Shown here one piece after another: positions 8,463 through 19,915 of a stretch of DNA of 64,000 nucleotides. The DNA comes from Gymnopilus junonius (lineage: Eukaryota; Basidiomycota; Agaricomycetes; Agaricales; Galerinaceae). The translations under genes and the position numbers were made by a program. The DNA lies in contig JADNYJ010000054.1 of NCBI GenBank assembly GCA_015501075.1, positions 1-64,000 of the forward strand, read 5' to 3'. Each line of letters starts with the position of its first letter. Position 1 is the first letter of the stretch. The notes beneath the pieces were generated by a model, which was given only the letters and a program-made list of their open reading frames with translations, was not told where the DNA came from and did not search any database.

Positions 8463-11400
8463 GGTTGGTATGGTGGAAGCGAGTGAAGACGTTGGTATTC
8501 TTCAAGCTTTTCCGGTGCGTTGGCGAGATTTGATCCGGGTTCCCACGAAGCTTCGGTTATCGGATAACCGGCCCACTTGAGTAGTATTGATATCGTCCAT
8601 TTCTGTACTTTCGATGGTTAAGAATCGTTTCAATTTCATATTCGGATTCTCCATCAATCGTTTCAGGGGGTGGTTGTGTGAAGTTCCGGCCATGAACCAG
8701 TGTTTCCGTGTAGGGCATCAGCAACGTTGCATGGAAGATGTCATGAATTTTCCATGTCTTTGGCAGTTGTAGCTGATACGTGAGAGGTCCTAGGACGCGT
8801 TTGATCTTAAACGGTCCTTCTCTTCTCGGTGCCAGTTTCTTATTATACCGTGTCTTCAGGTTCCTGGAGTCCAGCCATACCTTTTGTCCTTCTTTGAATG
8901 GTGTAAAGTTGGACTTTCGTCGATCAGCCATTCTTGCTCTAGCCAGTTCATGCCGGCGAGAGCTTCTTTTCTGTCCGAGATGAGGTTTTTCAGTTTCTCT
9001 TCGACTGAGGGAAACTTTGTGTTTTCAAAAGTGGTGGGAATTGCGACGGGATTAGTTCCAAACATGAGTTCGAATGGGGTCCTTTGCCTGTCAGCATGTC
9101 TTCGATCATTATGGATGAATTCCAGGGTGCCAACATGTTGTTTCCAGGTGGTCGGGTTCGAGGAGCAATAGATAGCGAGATACGCTTCTATTTCCTGATT
9201 GAATCGTTCCGTGGTACCATCTGACTGAGGATGATATGCCGTTGACAGTTTCGACTTGATTCCAAGAAGTTTGAGCAGTTCTTGGAAGGTTCTAGCAGCG
9301 AATTGGGGTCCTCTATCGGAAATGATACTGTCCGGTAGGCCAAATCGCTTGAATAGGTTGTCCTGTAGGAGTAATGCCGCTCCTTCTTGCGAAAGAGTTT
9401 TCGAGCAAGGCATGATAATTACCCCCTTTGTAAGTCCGTGATCGACCACGATCAATAAGAGTCATATCCGTCAATGCTAGGGAGGTCTGTGATCATATCC
9501 ATGGAGCATTGTGCGAATGGTCTCATGGATTTAGCTCCCTCGATCGGGTGTAAGGAGGGATTCGCCGGGTTTCGGTTGATCTTGAATTGCTGGCATTGTC
9601 CGCATCCTTTGACATAATTTTTGATGAACATTCGCATTCCGGGCCACCAGTACAGTTGTCGTACAGCGTTGTACGTTTCTAGTTCTCTGGGGTGTCCTGC
9701 GGTAACCGAGTCATGGTACATCGCGACAATTTTCCTGCGTAGTTCCTGGTCATTGGGAATATAGTTCTTTTTCTTGTAAAAGATTAATTCGCCGATGCCT
9801 TCCATCTGCATTGTTTCCCAGTCATCTAAGTCTTTTGCAAGACTTCGAGGTCCTTCTTGAGTGAGAAGTTTTAATGCGTCCACTACATCTTTGTCCTGTT
9901 TCCTAGATTGGGCGATTTCCATTTGGAGATCAGCGTCAATCAGATTTATAAATAGACTCTCCGGAAGGAGAATCTTATCTTCGTTGTCATGATCCTTGTT
10001 GGGGATCATGTCCGGTCTTCGCGAGAGGGCGTCCGATTGTACCATTTTGCTTCCGGGGAGATGGACTAACTGGATGTCATATTCCGAAAGGAATAGTGAC
10101 CATCTTGCTTGGCGTCTGTTCAGTTTTTGAGTACTTCTGAAGTACGTCAAATTCTTGTGATCTGAATAGATGATCATTGTAAATGTCGATCCTTGAATGT
10201 AGTGTCGCCATTCCTTGAGGGATCGGATCATCGCCAATAGTTCTCTGTCATAAATCTCGTAGTTTCTCTCAGTGGGAGAGAATGTCTTCGAGATAAATGC
10301 CACCGGGTGTCGATCTCCGTTACTGTCGAGTTGTGTCAAAACTGCTCCAGATGCGTATTTTGATGCATCACATTCAATCTGAAATTGTTTCGCAGTGTCC
10401 GGCATGGTCAAGACGGGTTCTTCTGTGAATTTCCGTTTCAGCAGTTCGAATGATTTCTTGGCATCTTCATTCCATTCGAAGCTGCGGTCCTTTTTTAACA
10501 GCTCGTTAAGCCGCGAGCTATTTCCGAATATTTTCGAATAAATCTTCTGTAAAAGTTTCCGAATCCTAAGAAGGATCGGACCTGTTTCACGTTCTTCGGT
10601 TCCGGCCAGTCAGCTATACCACTGAGTTTCGAAGGGTCCATCGAGATCTTTCCTTCTTGGATAATCATTCCAAGATAATCGATTTTTGTCTGGGCAAACG
10701 CGCATTTTTCCGGTTTCAAATACAAGTCATTGTCCTGGAGTATTTGAAGTACTTCCTTCGTTATCTGTTCCAGTTTCTTCTTATCTTTGTGGAAGATAAG
10801 AATGTCATCCATGTAGATGATAACGAATCCTTGGTGGACGACGTCTTTAAACATCGAGTCCATCATTGACTGGAAGGTCGCCGGGGAATTACACATTCCG
10901 AAGAACATGACCGTTGGTTCGAATAGTCCCTTGTTCGTTTTGAATGCCGCTTTCCATTGGTCACCATCCTTGATCCGAATGTTGTTGTAACCCCATCGGA
11001 CATCAAGTTTAGTGAAATACTTGGCTCCTTTGAGTTTATCCATGAGTTCGGGGATCAGAGGAAGGGGGTAGGCGTTCTTGACTGTCCATTCATTTAGGTA
11101 CCGGTAGTCTTGACAGGGTCGAAGCTTCCCATCCTTTTTAGATACGAAAAAGAAGGGGGAAGCCATGGGCGATTTCGATGGTCGAATATATCCTTTCTTT
11201 AGGTTTTCCTCCAGGAATTTGTCCAATTCGGTATCCTCCGAGGGCGTCAGGGGATACGTCTTGAAAACCTTCTTTGAGTTCGATCTTATGATCCCAAGAT
11301 CGAGACTCAGGGAATCGGTTGGCGGTGTCCTTATCGAAGATGTCCAAGTATTTGTGGTATTCCGGTGGGATCATTTCCTTGAGCAGTTTCTCTTCCTTCT

Positions 11401-11779
11401 TCACATTGTGTTTCTGAGCGAAGATTTGCGAGGAAGTTAGTTTCGCATTGATCCAGATTTTGTTGTCGTCCTCAGGGATATTCCAGATCTCCTTCGTTTC
11501 CGGGAGGGGGTCGTTACCTAGAAAGGAAATGATTAAATCTGATGAGTCGTCCAGTTGATTGACCTGTTGGATTTCCTCGTCGGGTACTTCTTCTACTTGG
11601 GAAGTAGTAGTAATCTCCCTATTGAGTTTAACGTGTCCATTTTTCCAGTTGATGTCTGGGTTATTTTCTTCGAACCAGGGAAAACCAAGAATGATCTTTT
11701 GTTTTCCGAGGCCGGTGACCAGTAATCGTTCCATTCGGGGTTGTCCATCGATGTCGAGTTTTAGATCAATGTAGCGCTT
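8459..11779 (-). pseudogene. Gypsy A Pol: protease-RT-RNase H-integrase-chromodomain, frameshifted
   Basis: The protease C-terminal half (to about 11640) shows KIILGFPWFEENNP. The RT (10495-11226) carries the [20 protein letters not shown] motif and the catalytic YMDDILIF. The RNase H follows (about 10400, FQIECDASKYASGAVLTQLD). The integrase HHCC region is at about 9590-9690 (CGQC), and the DDE core shows CSMDMITDLP, ISDRGPQF and STAYHPQSDGTTERFNQEIE. At the end is a chromodomain (YEIETILNHRKYR.., WEPGSNLANAPEKLEEY). Frames change near 11200, 10450, 9455 and 8560 (inside the chromodomain), so the copy is dead. Read through those shifts, Pol ends ..LPPYQP with TGA at 8459-8461. Confidence 0.8.
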
Positions 11780-12559
11780 TGAAATGATGTGAGTTCGTGT
11801 GAGTCGATAGGTGGACTCCGGGACAAACTCCGTTTGTCTGAGGATCCAAAAACGTGTGTAGGCGTATGTAGACGATGTATAGTAGTGTATAACTTCGGAA
11901 TAGACAAGGATTCCGATGTACAGAGTTGAAGAAAGAGGTGGAGAGAGATTTCGATAAAATGAGATGTTTTGAGTGATTTCTAGTGCTCAGTTCTTTTGCT
12001 TCTATGCAGATTTGTGCGGTAAAATTCACTGGGGAACTACAGTACACAGGTCTAGTATTTATACTGTAGCAGATAAGCGAAGATTTCCAGGGAGAAGGAA
12101 AATTGAAATAAACGAAGTGAAAATTTGTCGGACCGAATAACAATGGGAGAGTGCATGGAAAGATCGTATTTTAAAGGCTAAATGGAGAGGGATAAAATTT
12201 TATAAGTCATAAACGAGGGAGGAGAAAGTAATCTAGAGAAATTTTATGTTGGAGACCAATGAAGTTTGGTTGCAGAATGATGTTTTGTGGTCGTTTCGGA
12301 TCGATTTTCAGTCAGAACTCGGTCCATAAGGTCGTTTACCGTCGGATAATTGAAGTTTTACCATTTAAGGTATTGGGCCAGGAGGATGCGAGGGCCATCG
12401 GGTTGATTTCGTTGCACGGATAAGTCTTCTTTTCGGCGAGCTAAATATAGCCATTGTTGGGCGCCATTGTTATCTTATCGAAGGCGCTTCTATGCATCCG
12501 GTGCTCCGTTCCGAGTTAATAACCTTCGATACGTACCCATGCTCATGGTCTTCCTTACA
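11780..12559 (-). repeat. 3' LTR of gypsy B (left copy)
   Basis: This is a 780-bp copy. On the minus strand it starts TGTAAGGAAGACC after the GGGAGG polypurine tract and ends CATCATTTCA. It matches the right LTR along its whole length apart from scattered substitutions and one single-base indel near 12270. A 125-codon open frame inside it exists in both LTR copies and is only a chance frame. Confidence 0.8.
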
Positions 12560-12570
12560 CCTCCCGGGGA

Positions 12571-12577
12571 CTATAAA
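12571..12577 (+). promoter_or_regulatory. TATA box of the antisense ORF in gypsy B
   Basis: TATAAAT lies on the plus strand 53 bp upstream of the antisense ORF start at 12630, just inside the element next to the polypurine tract. The spacing is right for a core promoter, but transcription is not shown. Confidence 0.45.
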
Positions 12578-12629
12578 TGTTGACTTCCATGTCAACGACA
12601 ATTTCATCAACTTCTAAACTTGAGTAGCC

Positions 12630-13111
12630 ATGCCGGTCCTTTCCATTTTGACAAACGCCTATTTCCGAGCTACGCAGGACGCGATTTATGAAGCCTTTGC
12701 GAGCAGACGTGCCTGTGTATTGGCATCTGCTTTACGCGTTTTATCTTCGCCTATTGCACAGGAATCCTTTGGTTTGAGATTCGAAAATTTCATGCATGAA
12801 TTGGTGAGTTTGTTCTATTTGCGCCAAGCATTTTTTTTTTTTTTTTTTTTTGTTGAAATGAATCCTAGCGCGAGATTCAAGTCGTTCGGGATAGTTGCGT
12901 GGCACATAGTGTTGAGGCAAGGATTTCGGATGAGACCGCCTTATTGATTATGGATGCGGTTGGTCGTGGGTTTGCGGCCGGGTTTAATCAAAAGAGTGAA
13001 GGAGGAGTGATGTTCACCTATTTTCTTTTGTCGGAAACTCAGCGCCTACGTCTTCGGTTCGAGACCTGGTATTTTGAGCAGCGGGATTTGGAGAGGATCT
13101 TGATGATGTGA
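12630..13111 (+). CDS. Spliced antisense ORF inside gypsy B, unknown function
   Basis: Two exons, 12630-12803 and 12869-13111, give a 138-residue protein. The intron (12804-12868, 65 nt) has a canonical GTGAGT donor, a run of 21 T residues and a CCTAG acceptor, and both flanking exons are in frame. The product starts MPVLSILTNAYFRATQDAIY, is predominantly helix-forming and rich in Arg, Glu and Leu, and ends ERILMM. I recognise no domain. It lies antisense between the integrase and the 3' LTR and is free of stops, although the pol genes around it are decayed. Known plant Ty3/gypsy groups carry antisense ORFs at the same place; whether this is homologous is unknown. It could also be a host gene fragment captured by the element. 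Confidence 0.55.
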
Positions 13112-13274
13112 CAGTCCGGGGAACGATCAATAATCCGATTTGCATATTAGATGATGACGATGAGAAGGAGGAGGAGCAGGAAATTGCTGTGGGGAATTGA
13201 GGGTTAAGGAAATATTTGCAAGCCATAAATTACTTGTTCTTTAAACAGGGATGATTTCGGAGTGACGACGTGCG

Positions 13275-14243
13275 TTATAGTTCTTCAGGGTCGATGTCTG
13301 CTTCGGGAAGGTCAAAAGGATTGCCAGTTTCGTGTGTGATTTCTTCGAGGTCTTCATCGCTGAGTTTTGTGACTGGAATAGCTCGAATATCGCGTGGGGA
13401 ATAGGGAAGAAGGCGGAAGGCAGCGAATCTAAGTTTCGAAATTGATCCATCTAATTCACCGAGGATGTATGATCCTCCCTTGGTGCGTCGAATTACTACC
13501 ATGGGTCCTAGATATCTCGGCTTGGTTTTGCTGAGTGTTTTGTCAAATCGTGAATTTCTGATGAGTACTAATGAGCCAGGCTGGAAGTCATAGTCAATAA
13601 TTTTATTTGATTGGTTCTTCTCTAGCTGTCGAATTGCCTGCCATCGAGACTTGAGGACTTGCTCCTTGACACGTAATAAATCTTTTGGGCGCTTATGTAG
13701 CATTTTAGCGCATGCCGCAATAAGATCTTCCGTTGGTAACATCTTGTCAAGGTCTGGTGCAAGGTAAGTTGCTTCTGCTAGGTCGAAGGGTAACAATGGC
13801 TCCACTCCGTGTGCTAAATAATATGGTGAGTACCCAGTTGACTTGTTAATAGTGACACGCTCTGCCCAGAATACTGCTGGGGCATAGTCCGGCCATTTAG
13901 TTTCATCGCCTTCAGCTGTCTTAATTAATGCTTCCCAGACATCGAAATGCCGACGTTCAATCGGTCCTTGGGCCCTAGAGTTGTAAGGCGAAATCCTGAT
14001 ATAATGGATATGGTATTTTTCGACGAGATATTCTGCTGCTTGGATGTATTGAGGTGCGTTGTCTGTCACTATTTCCTCGATTGCGCCCCATCTGCAAAGG
14101 ATTTGGTATATGAAGCTTGATATGGCCTTGTAATTCTCATTCTTGACCATTGACCATTCAGGGTAGGCGGTAAGCGAGCATCGTGCATGGATAATATAAC
14201 GATAACCTCTAGCTTTCGGCATGAGCATGGTGTCGATATACAC
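13275..14243 (-). pseudogene. Gypsy B integrase
   Basis: A 322-residue open frame holds the integrase catalytic core. MYIDTMLMP carries the first Asp, IVTDNAPQYI the second, and RISPYNSRAQGPIERRHFD the Glu region, followed by a C-terminal domain with the pattern KPRYLGPMVVIRRTKGGSYILGELDG. Upstream at about 14280-14350 lies the HHCC zinc-binding part (CHECQIRLRTKIL) in a different frame. The core itself is intact, but the polyprotein upstream is broken, so I call the whole a remnant. Function is insertion of element cDNA into chromosomes. Confidence 0.75.
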
Positions 14244-14990
14244 TTTTCTGAATAGTCCCGCTGGTGATGGTACCGTAGGTGGAATAAGGATCTTGGTGCG
14301 AAGGCGAATTTGGCATTCGTGACAGGTCTTGATGTACCATTTGACATCGTCTTCGAGATATGGCCACCAGAATCGTTCGAGGAGTCGAATACGGACAGTA
14401 TATATTCCTTTGTGGCCTAGTTCATCATGAGCTTGAATAATTAACCATAGTCGTTTCGGTTCTGGAATAACCAGTTTGTGTTTCCCATGTGAGTCCTTCT
14501 TCCATAACTGATCATTGGAAATAAAGAATTGGGTTGCATATCGAATAAACCATTTGAATTCTCGGTCCGGTAGGTTTAATTGTTCCTCGGGGCTTCGGAG
14601 GAATTTAATTACGTCTTCAAGCTGCCGATCTTTAGCTTGGGCCTTCTCATTTCGTGGAATTGCTATTTCTTCAGTGACGAAACTGCTGAGGAATGTAGAT
14701 GGAGAGATGTACTGCGATTTTGCGTTATGGTGAGGACTTCGTTTGGGGTTGATTTGATATGGTAGTCTTGGTGTACTTTTGGGCGCTAATTTAAATTTTA
14801 TAGTGTGATCCAGTTTAGGACTTCAATCGCAAATGAATAAGATTCATCAATCCAATCATCATGGTCATCAGGTTCTTCGGGTCTTCAGGTGCTTTAGGTC
14901 GGTGGGACAATCCATCTGCAGGTGTGTGGTCTTTTCCAGGTATGTGACGAAGTTTGAAGTCAAATAATAGAATACCCGCGATCCAACGAT

Positions 14991-17255
14991 TCATAGCGGC
15001 ACTTGGCTGTATATCGGGGTTATTATCATTCCCTTGATATATTTAGCATCGACTTCGACTGTCAAATTTTCTACGCCAATTATAAAGACTTTGAATGCTC
15101 GAAGTGCTCGAAATAAGCCATATAGCTCGACCTTTGCTTGTGAGTATCTTTGTTCTCGTTCGTTCCAGGTTATTGAACCATATCTAGATGGATAACGGCT
15201 CCATCGTCTCCCATTTGAGATAGCCAAAATCCGACTGCCATCCATGAGGAGTCAACAGCCAGAATAACTTCATTTGGGGAGGTGTAGTCAATTGCTCTAA
15301 TTGCTGGGCATTCTTTAGCGAACATTTTTAATTTCTCCATTGACAGAAGCTGGTCCGTTCCGAATTCGAATTCGACATTCTTGCGTGTGAGATCTACCAG
15401 GGGTTTTGCATGCATAGCAAAATTCTTTATGAAGACGCGGATCGTTCCCAATGTTCCTAGAAAACCTCTAACATCAGTTAGATCCTTTGGTACTGGCCAG
15501 TCAAGGATTTTCTGGACTCGATTTTCTTCTGGGACTCGGCCTTCGAAGGTACATTTATGTCCGACTATTATCGCTTCATCATACAGAGTGCTGATTTTGC
15601 TGCGAAAAGGTTCCTCCTGCATGCTTGATGCATTGGATAACGCGGTTAACATTCTGTAAGTGTTCCCATATGAATTTTGAATCCCTGGATTTCCAGGAAT
15701 TTTTCATAACTCCCATCTTCCAATTGATAACATGTAGTTGGTCCTTTAACAGGAATGTCATCAACAAATGGAATGTGACATGTGGTATTTCTTCTTGGAG
15801 AAGGAAAGTAGTATCCCATGAAAGATTTGCATTGAGTTGGTATATCCCATCGGAATTGAGGTTAGTCTGTAAGTTCCTAAAGGTGTCTGAAAGGTGGTTA
15901 AGTCTCTAGACTCAATTGCTAATTTTCTCTGGTCAAATCCGACCAGAAGGTCGAAGATAGCATAACAACCAGTCTGCCAAACGATTCCGCATATTGTTCA
16001 ATTATTGGCGGACAGCGCTATCTTTAATGGTTATGGCGTTTAGCTCCTGCAAATCATGCACTATTCGGAGTGACTTTCCATCCTTTTTCACATGCAGAAA
16101 ATTCTCATCAATATGATGAGTTGGACAGTTCATAGATGCCTGATGCAATCTTTGCTTTAATGACTTCCACAAATTGTGCAAATTTTCCTGGGGTATCAGG
16201 ATACTTCGTTGTACCCAAGGTATGTGTTCTATTGTTGGAATGACTACTGGATCGAAATATTCATCTTGAAAATTCCTTTCTCATCTTCTATCCATGCGAA
16301 TGTGTCTTCATGTGCTTTAATCATCCAATGGACCAATGCTTCTTCATCCACTTTGAGGAATTTATCTTTATTGACTTGCATTGCTTCTTTTCATTCTAGA
16401 GTATATCGATTTCCTGGTGTAAATGTGGGTGGGTGTTCTGGTAGTACTGGTAAGTCTTCTAATGGGTCGCTTGGGATCCTGCAGATGATTCTAAATTTCT
16501 CTGGTAGGGTAGTTGCGACTGGTTTGACTTGATTTTTGACTTTCTTATATGCTAATGCTTCGATATTTGCAGGGGTTTTGGTTTTAGATTTATCATGTGT
16601 GGTATAGTGGTCAAAAGAGTTTGATTGGTTTAATTGAGAGGAGTACATTGCATGGTTGGGAGACTACTTGCATCTCCTCAATTGTATAATGAATCATCAC
16701 ACCTAAAAATCGTTCCCTTAGCCTGAGTTACTCGTTTATGAGGCCGAGTCGGAATAGTAATCATCGCTTCATATTAGGATCTTCCAAGGTTATAAAAGAG
16801 TTCCCATCCCAATAATACTTCGAATCCATTTCTGTTAGAGTTTTGAAAGGTAGCCCAGTAACATTTCATAGGGTGCATCCTCCACGACCTGTACCTGTAA
16901 ATAGAATTCATAGTCACCAATAATTACCTTAGATTATGCAGGAGTCCGACGGTTTGATTCTTTGTATTGTTAGCCGATTCCAGGGTCATTTGGTGGTCGG
17001 AGCGAAGAGGTAGGCCAAGTTCTGCCCATTTATTTTTGTGAAGTGCAATGATTTGTGACCTTCATCGAGTACTCCTTCAATGAGAACTCGCCCATCGAGC
17101 AGCACATCAATAGCGCGCAATTCCTCAGTATGATTTGCCACAATGATTTCGTCCTTTCAATCTGGCAAGGTCGACATAAGCGAATCCACAATATTTTCTT
17201 GAGCTTCTTCCAAGGCCATGACATTGCTAGTCGATACTTTCTTGGTTGTAACTAG
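14991..17255 (-). pseudogene. Gypsy B protease-RT-RNase H remnants
   Basis: A retropepsin-like segment appears at about 16900-17110 (VLLDGRVLIEGVLDEG, then LRSDHQMTLESAN in another frame). Reverse transcriptase sequence is poorly preserved between about 15660 and 16650, with many stops. The thumb and RNase H parts are readable at 14991-15652: KILDWPVPKDLTDVRGFLGT, PNEVILAVDSSWMAVGFWLS and AKVELYGLFRALRAF. Several frame changes and stops separate these pieces. The segment is clearly pol-derived but cannot encode a working enzyme. Confidence 0.65.
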
Positions 17256-17468
17256 TTCTTTGACGATTTTTCGGACATCTGGTGCGACTGAGAGAAGCTC
17301 CTTGCTTGTAATGTTGAAGGACACTCAAGCGCCCGATCTGCAAGCTTCTTAGCAATTTTAGAATCTTCAATAGGTGTCATGTATCGGAATTGAGGTGGTG
17401 AATTACTCGAGTTTGGATTCTTCTCTGCCTCCTTGGAGTTGTTCCTGGTATCGCTAATTTTGCTGACT

Positions 17469-18854
17469 CTATAGTGCTTGAGTTCTTGGCCATGCTTCGA
17501 GTAGTTGGTCCATTAGAGGGCTTAGCACCCATCTTCTTGCGGTCTCGTCGACTTTCTTCTGGGTTGAGGATATAAGTGCTTCCATAACTTCTAGTTCTTC
17601 GACTTCTCTGATCGTTGCAATGGCAATTTCCTCATCTTCTTCGACCATTTCGAGTATATTTGTGGTCACCGGAGTTGGTTCTGGCATTTTCCACTCGACT
17701 GGAGTAATATTTGCTCCAAGTAAATTAGTGGAAATAGATGGACCTTGGGACATGTTAGTTTTGTGCCAGTAATCGATTCGTTCCTGAATATTTTTTCCGG
17801 GTAAAGTTCGAGCCGTGATACGGCTGCCATTCGGAAGCATAATAAAGTTCTCGGCGTTCCTTTTGCACAATCCTTTCTGTAAATATTCTTCGGCTATCTT
17901 GCATTCTGGAACGTAATGACCTTGACTTGAGCAGAAGGCACAGCTCTTCTGGCTATATCCGCTTGTATATCTATTTGGGTTTTCAGCTGGGGCGACCTTT
18001 TGCTGCATAAGTGTCTCCACTCACTTCATAATTTCATCAACCAGTCCATTCACATTAAAGCTGTTGTTACTCTGTGGCTGATAGCTGGAGAAGTCGTAAT
18101 GCTCTTTCTTAATAGTCGGTTCTGCTGCTGGTGATGCAGAAAATAAAGAAGGAGGATCAGTGCCTCCATAGTTGCAAGATAAAATAAATAGGGCCGCAGT
18201 CTGTATTTCCTCAAGCTTGAATGGATCATCGGTATGGTGCCTCGGGTTTTCCGCATAGAGTTGATTGCGTACTTGCTTTCTGAATGAAGCATGCAGGCCT
18301 TGCATGAAGAAACGGCTTATTTCTCGATCATTAATTTTGCCGGCATCCTTGAGGTAAATTCCCATTACGTAGAATGATCTATAATAAATTCCAAATTGTT
18401 CCGCTGTTGTAATCTTAAATTCAGCTTGGCGTTCAACAAGCGATTCGAGATTCGCAATAGTGTATCGGTGATCTTCATTTGCTCCTGGGTAACATTTGAA
18501 TAGCTTGGTCTTGAACGCAGTCCAATCGCTTCCTTTCGAAGAAGGTAACACCTTCCATAGTTGCTGTTCTTCCGGCGAGAGATACCTGATGGCCCATTGT
18601 ATAGTTTGCTGAATTGTTAAATTGTGAGATTGTGCTAATTGCTCGACCTCATCCAGGTAACTAGCAAGGGAAATAGCCTTGCCATCGAATTTCGGAGCTG
18701 AAGGGTGGTGGACATTAGGCATGCCCGATCTAATAGCGGCTGTCGGATTCGAAGCGCTTGACATGTTCGAAGTGTTGCTATTATTAGGAGCGTTTTGTGT
18801 ATTGTTCGAGTTGATATTGGTGCTTGGATTTCCTCCTTGGTCAGGCATTCCCAC
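17469..18854 (-). pseudogene. Gypsy B Gag with zinc knuckle, interrupted by one TGA
   Basis: The first part (18021-18854) starts MGMPDQGGNPST, has a low-complexity Asn/Ser/Thr leader, and then a capsid-like helical domain (HPSAPKFDGKAISLASYLDEV, SDWTAFKTKLFKCYPGANED), typical of fungal Ty3/gypsy Gag. A TGA at 18021-18023 stops it, but the same frame continues with KVAPAENPNRYTSG and a CCHC knuckle CAFCSSQGHYVPEC (C-X2-C-X4-H-X4-C). The TGA stands where CGA would fit, so Gag was probably one protein. The acidic tail leads toward the protease. Confidence 0.75.
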
Positions 18855-19110
18855 TTGTGACCAATCTACAGGAATAAATCTGGGTCATGGTGGCGATCTA
18901 GATTTGGGGTCTGAGAAGTCTGGTGACGATTCTTCAGATGGTGGTGTTGATACTTCGGAGGAAGATATTTCGGATGGCAGAACAAAGTATGAGTCTTCGG
19001 CGTATGGTAACGGGCCGAATTCCAGATCCGTGGTGTTAACTTTGAGGTTCCCTTACAGAAGGGTATGGTTTCGGAATTGAATGGGTAAGGTAAAACCTAA
19101 ACAAGCTTTT

Positions 19111-19132
19111 GGAACCCTCGCGGTGGGCTCCA
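19111..19132 (-). other. Primer-binding-like site of gypsy B
   Basis: On the minus strand TGGAGCCCACCGCGAGGG begins 2 nt after the end of the 5' LTR. TGG pairs with the CCA tail of a tRNA, and the following bases fit an acceptor stem and T-stem 3' half. I cannot name the tRNA without a search. Confidence 0.5.
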
Positions 19133-19134
19133 GT

Positions 19135-19915
19135 TGAAATGATGTGAGTTCGTGTGAGTCGATAGGTGGACTCCGGGACAAACTCCGTTTGTCTGAGGAT
19201 CCAAAAACGTGTGTAGGCATATGTAGACGATGTATAATAGTATATAACTTTGGAATAGACAAGGATTCCAAAGTATAGAGTTGATGAAAGAGGTGGAGAG
19301 AGATTTCGATAAAATGAGATGTTTTGAGTGATTTCTAGTGCTCAGTTCTTTTGCTTCTATGCAGATTTGTGCAGTAAAATTCACTGGGGAACTACAGTAC
19401 ACAGGTCTAGTATTTATACTGTAGCAGATAAGCGAAGATTTCCAGGGAGAAGGAAAATTGAAATAAACGAAGTGAAAATTTGTCGGACCGAATAACAATG
19501 GGAGAGTGCATGGAGAGATCGTATTTTAAAGGCTAAATGGAGAGGGATAAAATTTTATAAGTCATAAATGAGGGAGGAGAAAGTAATCTAGAGAAATTTT
19601 ATGTTGGAGACCAATGAAGTTTGGTTGCAAGAATGATGTTTTGTGGTTGTTTCGGATCGATTTGCAGTCGGAACTCGGTCCATAAGGTCGTTTACCGTCG
19701 GATAATTGAAGTTTTACCATTTAAGGTATTGGGCCAGGAGGATGCGAGGGCCATCGGGTTGATTTCATTGCACGGATAAGTCTTCTTTTCGGCGAGCTAA
19801 ATATAGCCATTGTTGGGTGCCATTGTTATCTTATCGAAGGCGCTTCTATGCATCCGGTGCTCTGTTCCGAGTTAATAACCTTCGATACGTACCCATGCTC
19901 ATGGTCTTCCTTACA
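19135..19915 (-). repeat. 5' LTR of gypsy B (right copy)
   Basis: This is a 781-bp copy of the left LTR. At nine positions the left copy has CG and this one has TG or CA (for example 11863-11864 CG against 19218-19219 CA). The reverse situation was found once. The outer edge continues into TCATTTCATG and the interrupted integrase of gypsy C. Confidence 0.8.

Larger units (their letters stand above)
6326..11779 (-). mobile_element. Gypsy A: Ty3/gypsy LTR retrotransposon, 5'-truncated
   Basis: Reading leftward, the order is: the C-terminal half of a retropepsin, reverse transcriptase, RNase H, integrase with chromodomain, a gag-like ORF with zinc knuckle, a polypurine tract and a 3' LTR. The RT-before-integrase order and the chromodomain place it in Ty3/gypsy (chromovirus-like). 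The left end sits in the LINE with GAAAG (6321-6325) as the candidate target duplication, but no matching right copy exists. The right end is cut at 11779 by the LTR of gypsy B, removing the 5' LTR, any upstream gag and the protease active site. Confidence 0.8.
11780..19915 (-). mobile_element. Gypsy B: Ty3/gypsy LTR retrotransposon with two LTRs
   Basis: Near-identical LTRs (11780-12559 and 19135-19915) flank an internal region that reads, on the minus strand, Gag, zinc knuckle, retropepsin-like segment, RT/RNase H remnants and integrase. A primer-binding-like site lies beside the right LTR and a polypurine tract (GGGAGG on the minus strand, 12560-12565) beside the left, fixing the orientation. 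Between integrase and the 3' LTR lies an oppositely oriented spliced ORF. No target-site duplication is seen: the five bases outside are CGCTT on the left and TCATT on the right. The flanks also belong to two different elements. Confidence 0.85.

Noticed and set aside
11766..12143. 125-codon minus-strand frame, with a near-identical copy at 19097-19498
   Set aside because: Both lie inside the two LTRs of gypsy B; the similarity is that of the LTRs and there is no protein motif.
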